From: Syntrophaceae bacterium UBA2188
GTDB lineage: Bacteria > Desulfobacterota > BSN033 > UBA1163
DNA: 14,224 bases
NCBI GenBank assembly: GCA_002327985.1
Contig: DCVM01000167.1
Coordinates: 3,423-17,646 of the forward strand
Direction of reading: 5' to 3'
The notes beneath the pieces are model-generated. The model was not told the DNA's origin, ran no database searches, and was given only the letters and a program-made list of their open reading frames with translations. Every line of letters begins with the position of its first letter. Position 1 is the first letter of the stretch. Position numbers and translations under genes: made by a program. Below, in pieces: positions 14,102-14,224 of the stretch.

Positions 14102-14224
14102 AGTGAACTACCCCGCAGCAAGCTGCGGGGCATCAAATTCTCTAAAAAACTTTCCTCCCCCTTGATGGGGGAGGATTAAGGTGGGGGTGATGATAAGATC
14201 ATTTCCCCCTCACCCTAACCCTCT
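14102..14224 (+). repeat. Exact 123-bp dispersed inverted repeat, copy 2 (cut by window end)
   Basis: This is the exact reverse complement of 2983-3105. It carries the same GC-rich hairpin (14111-14130) and CCTCCCCC/GGGGGAGG palindrome (14154-14174). It continues to the last base of the window, so its far end, including the counterpart of the palindrome at 2966-2988, is not visible. No gene overlaps it, and 13991-14101 holds only the HNH promoter and leader. Confidence 0.95.

Overview
The window is a densely packed stretch of bacterial housekeeping genes. All sixteen genes lie on the minus strand, so transcription runs from high to low coordinates. The order rimP-nusA-rnpM-infB-DUF503-rbfA-truB-rpsO-pnp-M16 peptidase-dut is the classical transcription/translation operon in the arrangement I associate with Desulfobacterota (former Deltaproteobacteria) and neighbouring phyla. 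Base composition is moderate. That phylum call is inference from gene order and from the HNH/HIT/LapA neighbours; no rRNA gene is present to confirm it.

Layout, in transcription order. (1) 14224-13991: one copy of a dispersed repeat at the window edge, then a good sigma70-like promoter. (2) 13990-12452: a small HNH nuclease-like protein, a HIT-domain nucleotide hydrolase/transferase and a two-pass LapA-domain membrane protein. (3) 12451-12279: a leader with a possible promoter and a strong intrinsic terminator just before rimP. (4) 12278-5207: rimP, nusA, rnpM, infB, DUF503, rbfA, truB, rpsO and the pnp start, with short gaps or 4-nt start/stop overlaps. (5) pnp, then 225 bp of stacked hairpins that contain the second copy of the repeat. 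(6) An M16 zinc peptidase, dut and a XerC/D-type tyrosine recombinase, with a possible weak terminator between dut and xer.

The products cooperate. RimP and RbfA mature the 30S subunit, and S15 is a primary 30S protein. IF2 loads initiator tRNA. NusA controls elongation and termination. RnpM is an RNA-binding partner of RNase P. TruB makes psi55 in tRNA. PNPase degrades RNA. Dut and Xer concern DNA upkeep.

I found no undescribed multi-gene system. The most interesting signals are structural. A 123-bp stretch is identical in inverted orientation at 2983-3105 and 14102-14224, bracketing about 11 kb. The pnp-distal copy forms a cluster of palindromes starting one base after the pnp stop. A related palindromic element appears to have extended the TruB C-terminus by about 24 residues. 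An intrinsic terminator lies in the probable leader of the rimP-nusA operon, where attenuation is possible.
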